From Homarus americanus (lineage: Eukaryota > Arthropoda > Malacostraca > Decapoda > Nephropidae): a stretch of DNA of 64,000 bases. Within the stretch, counting starts at the first letter, position 1; the number at the start of each line of letters is the position of its first letter. Below, piece after piece: positions 36,701-52,300 of the stretch. The stretch is taken from NCBI RefSeq assembly GCF_018991925.1, contig NW_024711950.1, forward strand, positions 124,001 through 188,000, written 5' to 3'. The notes below the pieces were generated by a model. That model ran no database searches, was not told the DNA's origin, and worked only from the letters and a program-made list of their open reading frames with translations. A program made the position numbers and the translations under genes.

Positions 36701-38865
36701 CATACATTCAACTCCTCACCCCGCCAGGATTCGAACCCATGGCCCACAAGCCCATGACTGTAACTGGGGAACGCTACCTCTGGACCACCAGGATACAAAA
36801 AAGCAGTCCTAGGCTCTGTTATATTTCACACAAAGTCTGTTCAACGAGCTTATGGAGCCGTGAACCTCTAATCGGGACTACCCATATCACGTAGGTGGTC
36901 AGAGAAACGTTTTACAAAATCAGGCTTCGAAACACGAGGATCCATATATATTTAATTAGCCTAATAAAGCCCGCGGACATCTACATACATTCAACTCCTC
37001 ACCACGCCAGGATTCGAACCCATGGCCCACGAGCCCATGACTGTGATCGGGGAACGCTACCTCTCGACTGCCAGGATACTAAAAGCAGTCCTAGACTCTG
37101 TTATATTTCACAAAAAGCCTGTTCAACGAGCTTATGGAGCCGTGAACCTCTAATGGGGACTACTTGTATCACGTAGGTGGTTAGAGTAACGTTTTACAAA
37201 ATCTGGCTTCGAAACACGAGGATCCATATATATTTCTTTAGCCCAATAAAGCAGGCAGAATTCTACATACAATCAACTCCTCACCCCGCCAGGATTCGAA
37301 CCCACGGCCCACGAGCCCATGACTGTTACCGGTGAACGCTACCTCTGGACCACCAGGATACTAAAAGCAGTCCTAGACTCTGTTATATTTCACACAAAGC
37401 ATGTTCAACGAGCTTATGGCGCCGTGAACCTCTAATGGGGACTCCCCGTATCACGTAGGTGGTCACAGTAACGTTTTACCAAATCCGGTTTCGAAACACG
37501 AGGATCCATATATATTTCATTAGCCCAATAAAGCACACGGACTTCTACATACAATCAACACCTTACCCCGCCAGGATTCGAACCGACGGCCCACGAGCCA
37601 ACAAGTGTGACCGGGGAATCCTACCCCTGGACCACCAGGATACTTAAAGCAGTCCTAAACTCAGTTATATTTCACACAAGGCCTGTTCAACGAACTTATG
37701 GCGCAGTGAACCTCTAATGGGGACTACCCATATCACGTAGGTGGTCAGAGTAACGTTTTACCAAATCCGGCTTTGAAACACGAGGATCCATATATATTTC
37801 ATTAGCCCAATAAAGAACGCGGACTTCTACATACAATCAACACCTCACCCCGCCAGGATTCGAACCGACGGCCCACGAGCCAACAACTGTGACCGGGGAA
37901 TCCTACCCCTGGACCACCAGGATACTTAAAGCAGTCCTAAACTCAGTTATATTTCACACAAGGCCTGTTCAACGAACTTATGGCGCCGTGAACCTCTAAT
38001 GGGGACTACCCATATCACATAGGTGGTCAGAGTAACGTTTTACCAAATCCGGCTTTGAAACACGAGGATCCATATATATTTCATTAGCCCAATAAAGCAC
38101 GCGGACTTCTACATACAATGAACACCTCAGCCCGCCAGGATTCGAACCCACGGCCCACGAGCCCATGACTGTGACTGGGGAACGCTACCTCTAGACCATC
38201 AGGATACTAAAAGCAGCCCTCGACACTGTTATATTTCACACAAAGTCTGTTCAACGAGCTTATGGGGCCTTGAATCTCTAATGGGGACTACCCGTATCAC
38301 GTAGGTGGTCAGAGGAACGTTTTACCAAATCCTGCTTCGAAACACGAGGATCCATATATATTTCATTAGCCCAATTAAGCACGCGGACTTCTACATACAA
38401 TGAACACCTCACCCCGCCAGGATTCGAACCCACGGCCCACGAGCCCACGACTATGACCAAGAAACGCTACCTCTGGACAGCCAGGATACTAAAAGCAGGC
38501 CTAGACTCTGTTATATTTCACACAAAGCCTGTTCAACGAGCTTATGGTGCCACGAACCTCTAATGGGGACTACCCGTATCACGTAGGTGGTCAGAGTAGT
38601 GTATTACCAAATCCGGCTTCGAAACACGAGGATCCATATATATTTAATTAGCCCAATAAGCACGCATACTTCTACATACAATCAACACCTCACCCTGCCA
38701 GGATTCGAACCCACGGTCCATGAGCCCATGACTGTGACCGGAGAATGCTACCTCTGGACCACCAGGATACTAAAAGCAATCCTAGACTCTGTTATATTTC
38801 ACTCAAAGCCTGTTCAACGAGCTTATGGCGCCGTGAACCTCTAATGGGGACTACCCGTATCTCGA

Positions 38866-41800
38866 AGGTGGTCAGAGTACCGTTGTACCAAATACTGCTT
38901 TGAAACACGAGGATCTATATATATTTCATTAGCCCAATAAAGCACGCGGACTTCTACATAAAATCAACACCTCACCCCGCCAGGATTCCAACCCGGCCCA
39001 CGAACCCATGACTGTGACAGGAGAACGCTACCTCTGGACCACCAGGATACTAAAAGCAGTCCTAGACTCTGTTATATTTCACACAAAGCATGTTCAACGA
39101 GCTTATGGCGCCGTGAACCTCTAATGGGGACTCCCGTATCACGTAGGTGGTCACAGTAACGTTTTACCAAATCCGGTTTCGAAACGAGGATCCATATATA
39201 TTTGTTAGCCCAATAAAGCACACGGACTACATACAATCAACACCTCACGCCAGATTCGAAGTGACGGCCCACGACCAACCAAGTGTGACCGGGGAATCCT
39301 ACCCCTGGACCACCAGGATACTTAAAGCAGTCCTAAACTCAGTTATATTTCACACAAGGCCTGTTCAACGAACTTATGGCGCAGTGAACCTCTAATGGGG
39401 ACTACCCATATCACGTAGGTGGTCAGAGTAACGTTTTACCAAATCCGGCTTTGAAACACGAGGATCCATATATATTTCATTAGCCCAATAAAGCACGCGG
39501 ACTTCTACATACAATCAACACCTCACCCCGCCAGGAATGGAACCCACTGCCCACGAGCCCATGACTGTGACACGGGGAACGCTACCTCTGGACCATCAGG
39601 ATACTAAAAGCAGTCCTAGACTCTGTTAAGTTTCACACAAAGTCTGTTCAACGAGCTTATGGTGCCGCGAATCTCTAATGAGGACTACCCGTATCACGTA
39701 GGTGGTTAGAGTAGTGTATTACCAAATCCGGCTTCGACACACGAGGATCCATATATATTTCATTAGCCCAATAAAGCACGCATACTTCTACATACAATCA
39801 ACACCTCACCCTGCCAGGATTCGAACCCACGGCCCACGAACCCATGACTGTGACAGGGGAACGCTACCTCTGGACAGCCAGGATACTAAAAGCAGGCCTA
39901 GACTCTGTTATATTTCACACAAAGCCTGTTCAACGAGCTTATGGTGCCACTAACCTCTAATGGGGACTACCCGTATCACGTAGGTGGTCAGAGTAGTGTA
40001 TTACCAAATCCGGCTTCGAAACACGAGGATCCATATATATTTCATTAGCCCAATAAAGCACGCATACTTCTACATACAATCAACACCTCACCCTGCCAGG
40101 ATTCGAACCCACGGTCCATGAGCCCATGACTGTGACCAGGGAATGCTACCTCTGGACCACCAGGATACTAAAAGCAATCCTAGACTCTGTTATATTTCAC
40201 TCAAAGCCTGTTCAACGAGCTTATGGCGCCGTGAACCTCTAATGGGGACTACCCGTATCTCGAAGGTGGTCAGAGTACCGTTGTACCAAATACTGCTTTG
40301 AAACACGAGGATCTATATATATTTCATTAGCCCAATAAAGCACGCGGACTTCTACATAAAATCAACACCTCACCCCGCCAGGATTCCAACCCACGGCCCA
40401 CGAACCCATGACTGTGACTGGAGAACGCTACCTCTGGACCACCAGGATACTAAAAGCAGTCCTAGACTCTGTTATATTTCACACAAAGCATGTTCAACGA
40501 GCTTATGGCACCGTGAACCTCTAATGGGGACTCCCCGTATCACGTAGGTGGTCACAGTAACGTTTTACCAAATCCGGTTTCGAAACACGAGGATCCATAT
40601 ATATTTCATTAGCCCAATAAAGCACACGGACTTCTACATACAATCAACACCTTACCCCGCCAGGATTCGAACCGACGGCCCACGAGCCAACAAGTGTGAC
40701 CGGGGAATCCTACCTCTGGACCACCAGGATACTTAAAGCAGTCCTAAACTCTGTTATATTTCACACAAAGCCTGTTCAACGAATTTATGGCGCCGTGAAC
40801 CTCTAATGGGGACTACCCATATCACGTAGGTGGTCACAGTAACGTTTTACCAAATCCGGCTTCGAAACATGAGGATCCATATATATTTCATTAACCCAAT
40901 AAAGCACGCAGACTTCTACATACAATCAACACCTCACCCCGCCAGGATTCGAACCCACGGCCCACGAGCCCATGACTGTGACTGGGGAACGCTACCTCTG
41001 GACCACCAGGATACTAAAAGCAGTCCTAGACTCTGTTAAGTTTCACACAAAGTCTGTTCAACGAGCTTATGGTGCCACGAACCTCTAATGGGGACTACCC
41101 ATATCACGTAGGTGGTCACAGTAACGTTTTACCAAATCCGGCTTCGAAACACGAGGATCCATATATATTTCATTAGCCCAATAAAGCACGCGGACTTCTA
41201 CATACAATCAACACCTCACCCCGCCAGGAATGGAACCCACGGCCCACGAGCCCATGACTGTGACACGGGGAACGCTACCTCTGGACCATCAGGATACTAA
41301 AAGCAGTCCTAGACTCTGTTAAGTTTCACACAAAGTCTGTTCAACGAGCTTATGGTGCCGCGAATCTCTAATGGGGACTACCCGTATCACGTAGGTGGTT
41401 AGAGTAGTGTATTACCAAATCCGGCTTCGACACACGAGGATCCATATATATTTCATTAGCCCAATAAAGCACGCATACTTCTACATACAATCAACACCTC
41501 ACCCTGCCAGGATTCGAACCCACGGCCCACGAACCCATGACTGTGACAGGGGAACGCTACCTCTGGACAGCCAGGATACTAAAAGCAGGCCTAGACTCTG
41601 TTATATTTCACACAAAGCCTGTTCAACGAGCTTATGGTGCCACGAACCTCTAATGGGGACTACCCGTATCACGAGGTGGTCAGAGTACCGTTGTACCAAA
41701 TACTGCTTTGAAACACGAGGATCTATATATATTTCATTAGCCCAATAAAGCACGCGGACTTCTACATAAAATCAACACCTCACCCCGCCAGGATTCCAAC

Positions 41801-42520
41801 CCACGGCCCACGAACCCATGACTGTGACAGGAGAACGCTACCTCTGGACCACCAGGATACTAAAAGCAGTCCTAGACTCTGTTATATTTCACACAAAGCA
41901 TGTTCAACGAGCTTATGGCGCCGTGAACCTCTAATGGGGACTCCCCGTATCACGTAGGTGGTCACAGTAACGTTTTACCAAATCCGGTTTCGAAACACGA
42001 GGATCCATATATATTTCATTAGCCCAATAAAGCACACGGACTTCTACATACAATCAACACCTTACCCCGCCAGGATTCGAACCGACGGCCCACGAGCCAA
42101 CAAGTGTGACCGGGGAATCCTACCTCTGGACCACCAGGATACTTAAAGCAGTCCTAAACTCTGTTATATTTCACACAAAGCCTGTTCAACGAACTTAAGG
42201 CGCCGTGAACCTCTAATGGGGACTACCCATATCACGTAGGTGGTCACAGTAACGTTTTACCAAATTCGGCTTCGAAACACGAGGATCCATATATATTTCA
42301 TTAGCCCAATAAAGCACGCGGACTTCTACATACAATCAACACCTCACCCCGCCAGGATTCGAACCCACGGCCCACGAGCCCATGACTGTGACTGGGGAAC
42401 GCTACCTCTGGACCACCAGGATACTAAAAGCAGTCCTAGACTCTGTTAAGTTTCACACAAAGTCTGTTCAACGAGCTTATGGTGCCACGAACCTCTAATG
42501 GGGACTACCCGTATCACGTA
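38866..42520 (-). repeat. Five-monomer higher-order repeat, about 2.6 copies
   Basis: The marker monomer with gtaccgttgtaccaaatactgc starts at about 38866, 40265 and 41675, spaced about 1399 and 1410 bp. Its followers (at 40548 and 41958, 40830 and 42240) keep the 1410-bp offset. Copies are very similar but not identical in order: one monomer type is absent or replaced in the first copy, and 39147-39400 carries many small deletions. Sequence at 34930-35776 also resembles 39147-39953. Confidence 0.8.
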
Positions 42521-44582
42521 GGTGGTCAGAGTAGTGTATTACCAAATCCGGCTTCGAAACACGAGGATCCATATATATTTCATTAGACCCAATAAAGTAC
42601 GCATACTTCTACATACAATCAACACCTCACCCTGCCAGGATTCGAACCCACGGTCCATGAGGCCATGACTCTGACCGGGGAACGCTACCTCTGGACCACC
42701 AGGATATGAAAAGCAGTCTTAGACTCTGTTATATTTCACTCAAAGCCTGTTCAACGAGCTTATGGCGCCGTGAACCTCTAATGAGGACTACCCGTATCTC
42801 GTAGGTGGTCAGAGTAACGTTTTACCAAATCCGGCTTCGAAACACGAGGATCCACATATATTTCATTAGCCCAATAAAGCACGCGGACTTCTACATACAA
42901 TCAACACCTCACCCCGCCAGGATTCGAACCGACGGCCCACGAGCCAACAACTGTGACCGGGGAATCCTACCTCTGGACCACCAGGATATTTAATGCAGTC
43001 CTAAACTCAGTTATATTTCACACAAAGCCTGTTCAACGAACTTATGGCGCCGTGAACCTCTAATGGGGACTACCCATATCACGTAGGTGGTCACAGTAAC
43101 GTTTTACCAAATCCGGCTTCGAAACACGAGGATCCATATATATTTCATTAGCCCAATAAAGCACGCGGACTTCTACATACAATCAACACCTCACCCCGCC
43201 AGGATTCGAACCGATGGCCCACGAGCCAACAAGTGTGACCGGGGAAGACTACCTCTGGACCACCAGGATACTTAAAGCAGTCCTAAACTCTGTTATATTT
43301 CACACAAAGCCTGTTCAACGAACTTATGGCGCCGTGAACCTCTAATGGGGACATACCGTATCACGTAGGTGGTCAGAGTAGTGTATTCCCAAATCCGGCT
43401 TCGAAACACGAGGATCCATATATATTTCATTAGCCCAATAAACCATGCGGACTTCTACATACAATCAACACCTCACCCCGAAAGGATTCGAACCCACGGC
43501 CCACGAGCCCATGACTGTGACCGGGTAATGCTACCTCTGGACCACCAGGATACTAAAAGCAGTTGTAGACGCTGTTATATTTCACTCAAAGCCTGTTCAA
43601 CGAGCTTATGGCGCCGTGAACCTCTAATGGGGCTACACGTATCTCTTAGGTGGTAAGAGTAACATTTTACCAAATCCGGAGTCGAAAGACATGGATCCTT
43701 ATATATTTCATTAGTCCAATAAAGCAAGCAAACTTCTACATACAATCAACACCTAACCCCGCCAGGATTCGAACCCACGGCCCACGAGCGCATGACTGTT
43801 AACGGGGAACGCAACTTCTGGACCACCAGAATACTAAAAGCAGTCCTAGACTCTGTTAAATTTCACACAAAGTCTCTTCAACGAGCTTATGGTGCCGCGA
43901 ATCTCTAATGGGGACTACCCGTATCACGTAGGTGGTTAGAGTAGTGTATTACCAAATCCGGCTTCGACACACGAGGATCCATATATATTTCATTAGCCCA
44001 ATAAAGCACGCATACTTCTACATACAATCAACACCTCACCCTGCCAGGATTCGAACCCACGGCCCACGAACCCATGACTGTGACAGGGGAACGCTACCTC
44101 TGGACAACCAGGATACTAAAAGCAGTCCTAGACTCTGTTATATTTCACACAAAGCCTGTTCAACGAGCTTATGGCGCCGTGAACCTCTAATGGGGCTACA
44201 CATATCTCGTAGGTGGTAAGAGTAACATTTTACCAAATCCGGATTCGAAACAAGAGGATCCTTATATATTTCATTAGCCCAATAAAGCAAGCAAACTTCT
44301 ACATACAAGCAACACCTCAACCCGCCAGGATTCGAACCCACGGCCCACGAGCCCATGACTGTGACCGGGGAACGCTACCTCTGGACAACGAGGATACTAA
44401 TAGCAGTCCTAGACTCTGTTATATTTCACTCAAAGCCTGTTCAACGAACTTATGGCGCCTTGAACCTCTAATGGGGACTACTCGTATATCGTAGGTGGTC
44501 AGAGTAACGTTTTAACAAATCCGGCTTCGAAACACGAGGATCCACATATATTTCATTTGCCCAATAAAGCACGGGGACTTCT

Positions 44583-47500
44583 ACATACAATCAACACCTC
44601 AACCCGCCAGGATTGGAACCCACGGCCCACGAGCCCATGACTGTGACACGGGGAACGCTACCTCTGGACCACCGGGATACTAAAAGCAGTCCTAGACAAT
44701 GTTAAATTTCACACAAAGTCTGTTCAACAAGTTTATGGCGCCGTGAACCTCTAATGGGGACTACCCGTATCTCGTAGGTAGTCAGAGTAACGTTTTACCA
44801 AATCCGGCTTCGAAACACGAGGATCCACATATATTTCATTAGCCCAATAAAGCACGCGGACTTCTACATACAATCAACACCTCACCCCGCCAGGATTCGA
44901 ACCGACGGCTCACGAGCCAACAACTGTGACCAGGGAATCCTACCTCTGGACCACCAGGATACTTAAAGCAGTCCTAAACTCTGTTATATTTCACACAAAG
45001 CCTCTTCAACGAACTTATGGCGCCGTGAACCTCTAATGGGGACTACCCATATCACGTAGGTGGTCAGAGTAACCTTTTACCAAATCCGGCTTTGAAACAC
45101 GAGGATCCATATATATTTCATTAGCCCAATAAAGCACGCGGACTTCTACATACAATCAACACCTCACCCCGCCAGGATTGGAACCCACGGCCCACGAGCC
45201 CATGACTGTGACACGGGGAACGCTACCTCTGGACCACCGGGATACTAAAAGCAGTCCTAGACAATGTTAAATTTCACACAAAGTCTGTTCAACGAGCTTA
45301 TGGTGCCGCGAACCTCTAATGGGGACTACACGTATCACTTAGGTGGTCGGAGTAGTGTATTACCAAATCCGGCTTCGAAGCATGAGAATCCATATATATT
45401 TCATTAGCCCAATAAAGCACGCATACTTCTACATACAATCAACACCTCACCCTGCCAGGATTCGAACCCACGGTCTATGAGCCCATGACTGTGACCGGGG
45501 AATGCTACCTCTAGACCACCAGGATACTAAAAGCAGTCCTAGACTCTTATATTTCACTCAAAGCCTGTTCAACGAGCTTATGGTGCCGTGAACCTCTAAT
45601 GGGGACTACACGTATCTCGTAGGTGGTCAGAGTAACGTTTTACCAAATACTGCTTTGAAACACGAGGATCCATATATATTTCATTAGCCCAATAAAGCAC
45701 GCGGACTTCTACATACAATCAACATCTCACCCGGCCAGGATTTGAACCCACGGCCCAAGAGCCCATGACTTTGACAGGGGAACGCTACCTCTGGACAACC
45801 AGGATACTAAAAGCAGTCCTAAACTCTGTTATATTTCACTCAAAGACTGCTCAACGAGCTTATGTCGCCGTGAACCTCTAATTGGGACTACCCGTATCAC
45901 TCAGGTGGTCAGAGTAACGTTTTACCAAATCCGTCATCGAAACACGAGGATCCATATATATTTCATTAACCCAATAAAGCACGCGGACTTATACATACAT
46001 TCAACACCTCACCCCGCCAGGATTCGAACCCACGGCCCACAAGCCCATGACTGTAACTGGGGAACGCTACCTCTGGACCACCAGGATACTAAAAGCAGTC
46101 CTAGGCTCTGTTATATTTCACACAAAGTCTGTTCAACGAGCTTATGGAGCCGTGAACCTCTAATCAGGACTACCCATATCACGTAGGTGGTCAGAGAAAC
46201 GTTTTACAAAATCAGGCTTCGAAACACGAGGATCCATATATATTTCATTAGCCCAATAAAGCACGCAGACTTCTACATACAATCAACAACTCACCCCGCC
46301 AGGATTCGAGCCCACGGCCCACGAGCCCATGACTGTGACTGGGGAACGCTACCTCTGGACCACCAGGATACTAAAATTAGTCCTAGACTCTGTTATATTT
46401 CACACAAAGCCTGTTCAACGAGCTTATGGAGCCGTGAACCTCTAATGGGGACTACCTGTATCACGTAGGTGGTCAGAGTAACGTTTTACAAAATCTGGCT
46501 TCTAAACACGAGGATCCATATATATTTCATTAGCCCAATAAAGCACGCGGACTTCTACATACAATCAACTCCTCACCCCGCCAGGATTCGAACCCACGGC
46601 CCACGAGCCCATGACTGTGACTGGGGAACGCTACCTCTAGACCACCAGGATACTAAAAGCAGTCTTAGACTCTGTTATATTTCACACAAAGCATTTTCAA
46701 CGAGCTTATGGCGCCGTGAACCTCTAATGGGGACTACCCGTATCACGTAGGTGGTCACAGTAACGTTTTACCAAATCCGGCTTCGAAACATGAGGATCCA
46801 TATATATTTCATTAGCCCAATAAAGCACGCGGACTTCTACATACAATCAACACCTCACCCCGCTAGGATTCGAACCGACGGCCCACGAGCCAATAACTGT
46901 GACCGGGGAATCCTACCTCTGGACCACCAGGATACTTAAAGCAGTCCTAAACTCTGTTATATTGCACACAAATCCTGTTCAACGAACTTATGGCGCCGTG
47001 AACCTCTAATGGGGACTACCCGTATCACGTAGGTGGTCAGAGTAGTGTATTCCCAAATCCGGCTTCGAAACACGAGGATCCATATATATTTCATTAGCCC
47101 AATAAAGCACGCGGACTTCTACATACAATCAACACCTCACCCCGCCAGGTTTCGAACCCACGGCCCACGAGCCCATGACTGTGACAGGGGAACACTACCT
47201 CTGGACCACCAGGATACTAAAAGCAGTCCTAGACTCTGTTATATTTCACTCAAAGCCTGTTCAACGAGCTTATGGCGCCGTGAACCTCTAATGGGGAGTT
47301 ACCCGTATCATGTAGGTGGTCAGAGTACCATTTTACCAAATACTGCTTTGAAACACGAGGATCCATATATATTTCATTAGCCCAATAAAGCACTCATACT
47401 TCTACATACAATAAACACCTCACCCCGCCAGGATTCGAACCCATGGCCCACAAGCCCATGACTGTGACTGGGGAACGCTTCCTCTGGACCACCAGGATAC

Positions 47501-48610
47501 TAAAAGCAGTCCTAGGCTCTGATATATTTCACACAAAGTCTGTTCAACGAGCTTATGGAGCCGTGAACCTCTAATCGGGACTACCCATATCACGTAGGTG
47601 GTCAGAGAAACGTTTTACAAAATCAGGCTTCGAAACACAAGGATCCATATATATTTCATTAGCCCAATAATGCACGCAGACTTCTACATACAATCAACAA
47701 CTCACCCCGCCAGGATTCGAACCCACGGCCCACGAGCCCATGACTGCGACTTGGGAACGCTACCTCTGGACCACGAGGATACTAAAAGCAGTCCTAGACT
47801 CTGTTATATTTAACACAAAGTCTGTTCAACGAGCTTATGGAGCCGTGAACCTCTAATGGGGACTACCCGTATCTCGTAGGTGGTCAGAGTAACGTTTTAC
47901 CAAATCCGGATTCGAAAGGCATTGATCCTTATATATTTCATTAGTCCAATAAAGCAAGCGAACTTCTACATACAATCAACACCTCACCCCGCCAGGATTC
48001 GAAACCACGGCCCACGAGCCCATGACTGTTAACAGGGAACGCAACCTCTGGACCACCAGAATACTAAAAGCAGTCCTAGACTCTGTTATATTTAACACAA
48101 AGTCTGTTCAACGAGCTTATGGAGCCGTGAACCTCTAATGGGGACTACCCATATCACGTAGGTGGTCAGAGTAACGTCTTACAAAATCTGGCTTCTAAAC
48201 ACGAGGATCCATATATATTTCACTAGCCCAATAAAGCACGCGGACTTCTACATACAATCAACTCCTCACCCCGCCAGGATTCGAACCCACGGCCCACGAG
48301 CCCATGACTGTGACTGGGGAACGCTACCTCTGGACCACCAGGATACTAAAAGCAGTCCTAGACTCTGTTATATTTCACACAAAGCATGTTCAACGAGCTT
48401 ATGGCTCCGTGAACCTCTATTGGGGACTACCCGTATCACGTAGGTGGTCACAGTAACGTTTTACCAAATCCGGCTTCGAAACACGAGGATCCATATATAT
48501 TTCATTAGCCCAATAAAGCACGTGGACTTCTACATACAATCAACACCTCACCCCTCCAGGATTCGAACCCACGGCCCACGAGCCCATGACTGTGACCGGG
48601 GAACGCTACC
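44583..48610 (-). repeat. Segmental duplication within the array, copy 1 (17-monomer offset)
   Basis: About 4.0 kb matching 49378-53400 at an offset of 4795 bp, becoming 4790 after two small deletions (2 and 3 nt) near 51335 and 51372. Monomers at 45905, 46187, 46751, 47033, 47598 and 48162 pair with 50700, 50982, 51541, 51823, 52388 and 52952. Even rare variants such as gcatgagaatcc, tcgtaggtagtcag and ggaccaccggg are shared. Seventeen monomers would be 4794 bp. Confidence 0.92.
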
Positions 48611-49377
48611 TCTAGACCACCAGGATACTAAAAGCAGTCCTAGACTCTGTTATATTTCACTCAAAGCCTGTTCAACGAGCTTATGGCGCCATGAACCTCT
48701 AATGGGGACTACCCATATCTCGTAGGTGGTCAGAGAAACGTTTTACCAAATCCGGCTTCGAAACACGAGGATCCACATATATTTCATTAGCCCAATAAAG
48801 CACGCGGACTTCTACATACAATCAACACCTCACCCCGCCAGGATTCGAACCGACGGCGCACGAGCCAACAACTGTGACCGGGGAATGCTACCTCTGGACC
48901 ACCAGGATACTAAAAGCAGTCCTAGACTCTGTTATATTTCACTCAAAGCCTGTTCAACGAGCTTATGGCGCCGTGAACCTCTAATGGGGACTACCCGTAT
49001 CTTGTAGGTGGTCAGAGTACCGTTTTAACAAATACTGCTTTGAAACACGAGGATCCATATATATTTCATTAACCCAATAAAGCAAGTGAACTTCTACATA
49101 CAATCAACACCTCACCCCGCCAGGATTCGAACCCACGGCCCACGAGCCCATGACTGATAAAGGGGAACGCTACCTCTGGACCACCAGGATACTAAAAGCA
49201 GTCCTAGACTCTGTTATATTATACACAAAGCCTGTTCAACGAGCTTATGGCGTCGGGAACCTCTAATGGGGACTACCCGTATCTCGTAGGTGGTCAGAGT
49301 AACGTTTTACCAAATCCGGATTCGAAAGGCATTGATCCTTATATATTTCATTAGTCCAATAAAGCAAGCGAACTTCT

Positions 49378-52300
49378 ACATACAATCAACACCTCACCCC
49401 GCCAGGATTGGAACCCACGGCCCACGAGCCCATGACTGTGACACGGGGAACGCTACCTCTGGACCACCGGGATACTAAAAGCAGTCCTAGACAATGTTAA
49501 ATTTCACACAAAGTCTGTTCAACAAGTTTATGGCGCCGTGAACCTCTAATGGGGACTACCCGTATCTCGTAGGTAGTCAGAGTAACGTTTTACCAAATCC
49601 GGCTTCGAAACACGAGGATCCACATATATTTCATTAGCCCAATAAAGCACGCGGACTTCTACATACAATCAACACCTCACCCCGCCAGGATTCGAACCGA
49701 CGGCTCACGAGCCAACAACTGTGACCAGGGAATCCTACCTCTGGACCACCAGGATACTTAAAGCAGTCCTAAACTCTGTTATATTTCACACAAAGCCTCT
49801 TCAACGAACTTATGGCGCCGTGAACCTCTAATGGGGACTACCCATATCACGTAGGTGGTCAGAGTAACCTTTTACCAAATCCGGCTTTGAAACACGAGGA
49901 TCCATATATATTTCATTAGCCCAATAAAGCACGCGGACTTCTACATACAATCAACACCTCACCCCGCCAGGATTGGAACCCACGGCCCACGAGCCCATGA
50001 CTGTGACACGGGGAACGCTACCTCTGGACCACCGGGATACTAAAAGCAGTCCTAGACAATGTTAAATTTCACACAAAGTCTGTTCAACGAGCTTATGGTG
50101 CCGCGAACCTCTAATGGGGACTACACGTATCACTTAGGTGGTCGGAGTAGTGTATTACCAAATCCGGCTTCGAAGCATGAGAATCCATATATATTTCATT
50201 AGCCCAATAAAGCACGCATACTTCTACATACAATCAACACCTCACCCTGCCAGGATTCGAACCCACGGTCTATGAGCCCATGACTGTGACCGGGGAATGC
50301 TACCTCTAGACCACCAGGATACTAAAAGCAGTCCTAGACTCTTATATTTCACTCAAAGCCTGTTCAACGAGCTTATGGTGCCGTGAACCTCTAATGGGGA
50401 CTACACGTATCTCGTAGGTGGTCAGAGTAACGTTTTACCAAATACTGCTTTGAAACACGAGGATCCATATATATTTCATTAGCCCAATAAAGCACGCGGA
50501 CTTCTACATACAATCAACATCTCACCCGGCCAGGATTTGAACCCACGGCCCAAGAGCCCATGACTTTGACAGGGGAACGCTACCTCTGGACAACCAGGAT
50601 ACTAAAAGCAGTCCTAAACTCTGTTATATTTCACTCAAAGACTGCTCAACGAGCTTATGTCGCCGTGAACCTCTAATTGGGACTACCCGTATCACTCAGG
50701 TGGTCAGAGTAACGTTTTACCAAATCCGTCATCGAAACACGAGGATCCATATATATTTCATTAACCCAATAAAGCACGCGGACTTATACATACATTCAAC
50801 ACCTCACCCCGCCAGGATTCGAACCCACGGCCCACAAGCCGATGACTGTAACTGGGGAACGCTATCTCTGGACCACCAGGATACTAAAAGCAGTCCTAGG
50901 CTCTGTTATATTTCACACAAAGTCTGTTCAACGAGCTTATGGAGCCGTGAACCTCTAATCGGGACTACCCATATCACGTAGGTGGTCAGAGAAACGTTTT
51001 ACAAAATCAGGCTTCGAAACACGAGGATCCATATATATTTCATTAGCCCAATAAAGCACGCAGACTTCTACATACAATCAACAACTCACCCCGCCAGGAT
51101 TCGAGCCCACGGCCCACGAGCCCATGACTGTGACTGGGGAACGCTACCTCTGGACCACCAGGATACTAAAATTAGTCCTAGACTCTGTTATATTTCACAC
51201 AAAGCCTGTTCAACGAGCTTATGGAGCCGTGAACCTCTAATGGGGACTACCTGTATCACGTAGGTGGTCAGAGTAACGTTTTACAAAATCTGGCTTCTAA
51301 ACACGAGGATCCATATATATTTCATTAGCCCAATAGCACGCGGACTTCTACATACAATCAACTCCTCACCCCAGGATTCGAACCCACGGCCCACGAGCCC
51401 ATGACTGTGACTGGGGAACGCTACCTCTAGACCACCAGGATACTAAAAGCAGTCTTAGACTCTGTTATATTTCACACAAAGCATGTTCAACGAGCTTATG
51501 GCGCCGTGAACCTCTAATGGGGACTACCCGTATCACGTAGGTGGTCACAGTAACGTTTTACCAAATCCGGCTTCGAAACATGAGGATCCATATATATTTC
51601 ATTAGCCCAATAAAGCACGCGGACTTCTACATACAATCAACACCTCAACCCGCTAGGATTCGAACCGACGGCCCACGAGCCAATAACTGTGACCGGGGAA
51701 TCCTACCTCTGGACCACCAGGATACTTAAAGCAGTCCTAAACTCTGTTATATTGCACACAAATCCTCTTCAACGAACTTATGGCGCCGTGAACCTCTAAT
51801 GGGGACTACCCGTATCACGTAGGTGGTCAGAGTAGTGTATTCCCAAATCCGGCTTCGAAACACGAGGATCCATATATATTTCATTAGCCCAATAAAGCAC
51901 GCGGACTTCTACATACAATCAACACCTCACCCCGCCAGGTTTCGAACCCACGGCCCACGAGCCCATGACTGTGACAGGGGAACACTACCTCTGGACCACC
52001 AGGATACTAAAAGCAGTCCTAGACTCTGTTATATTTCACTCAAAGCCTGTTCAACGAGCTTATGGCGCCGTGAACCTCTAATGGGGAGTTACCCGTATCA
52101 TGTAGGTGGTCAGAGTACCATTTTACCAAATACTGCTTTGAAACACGAGGATCCATATATATTTCATTAGCCCAATAAAGCACTCATACTTCTACATACA
52201 ATAAACACCTCACCCCGCCAGGATTCGAACCCATGGCCCACAAGCCCATGACTGTGACTGGGGAACGCTTCCTCTGGACCACCAGGATACTAAAAGCAGT

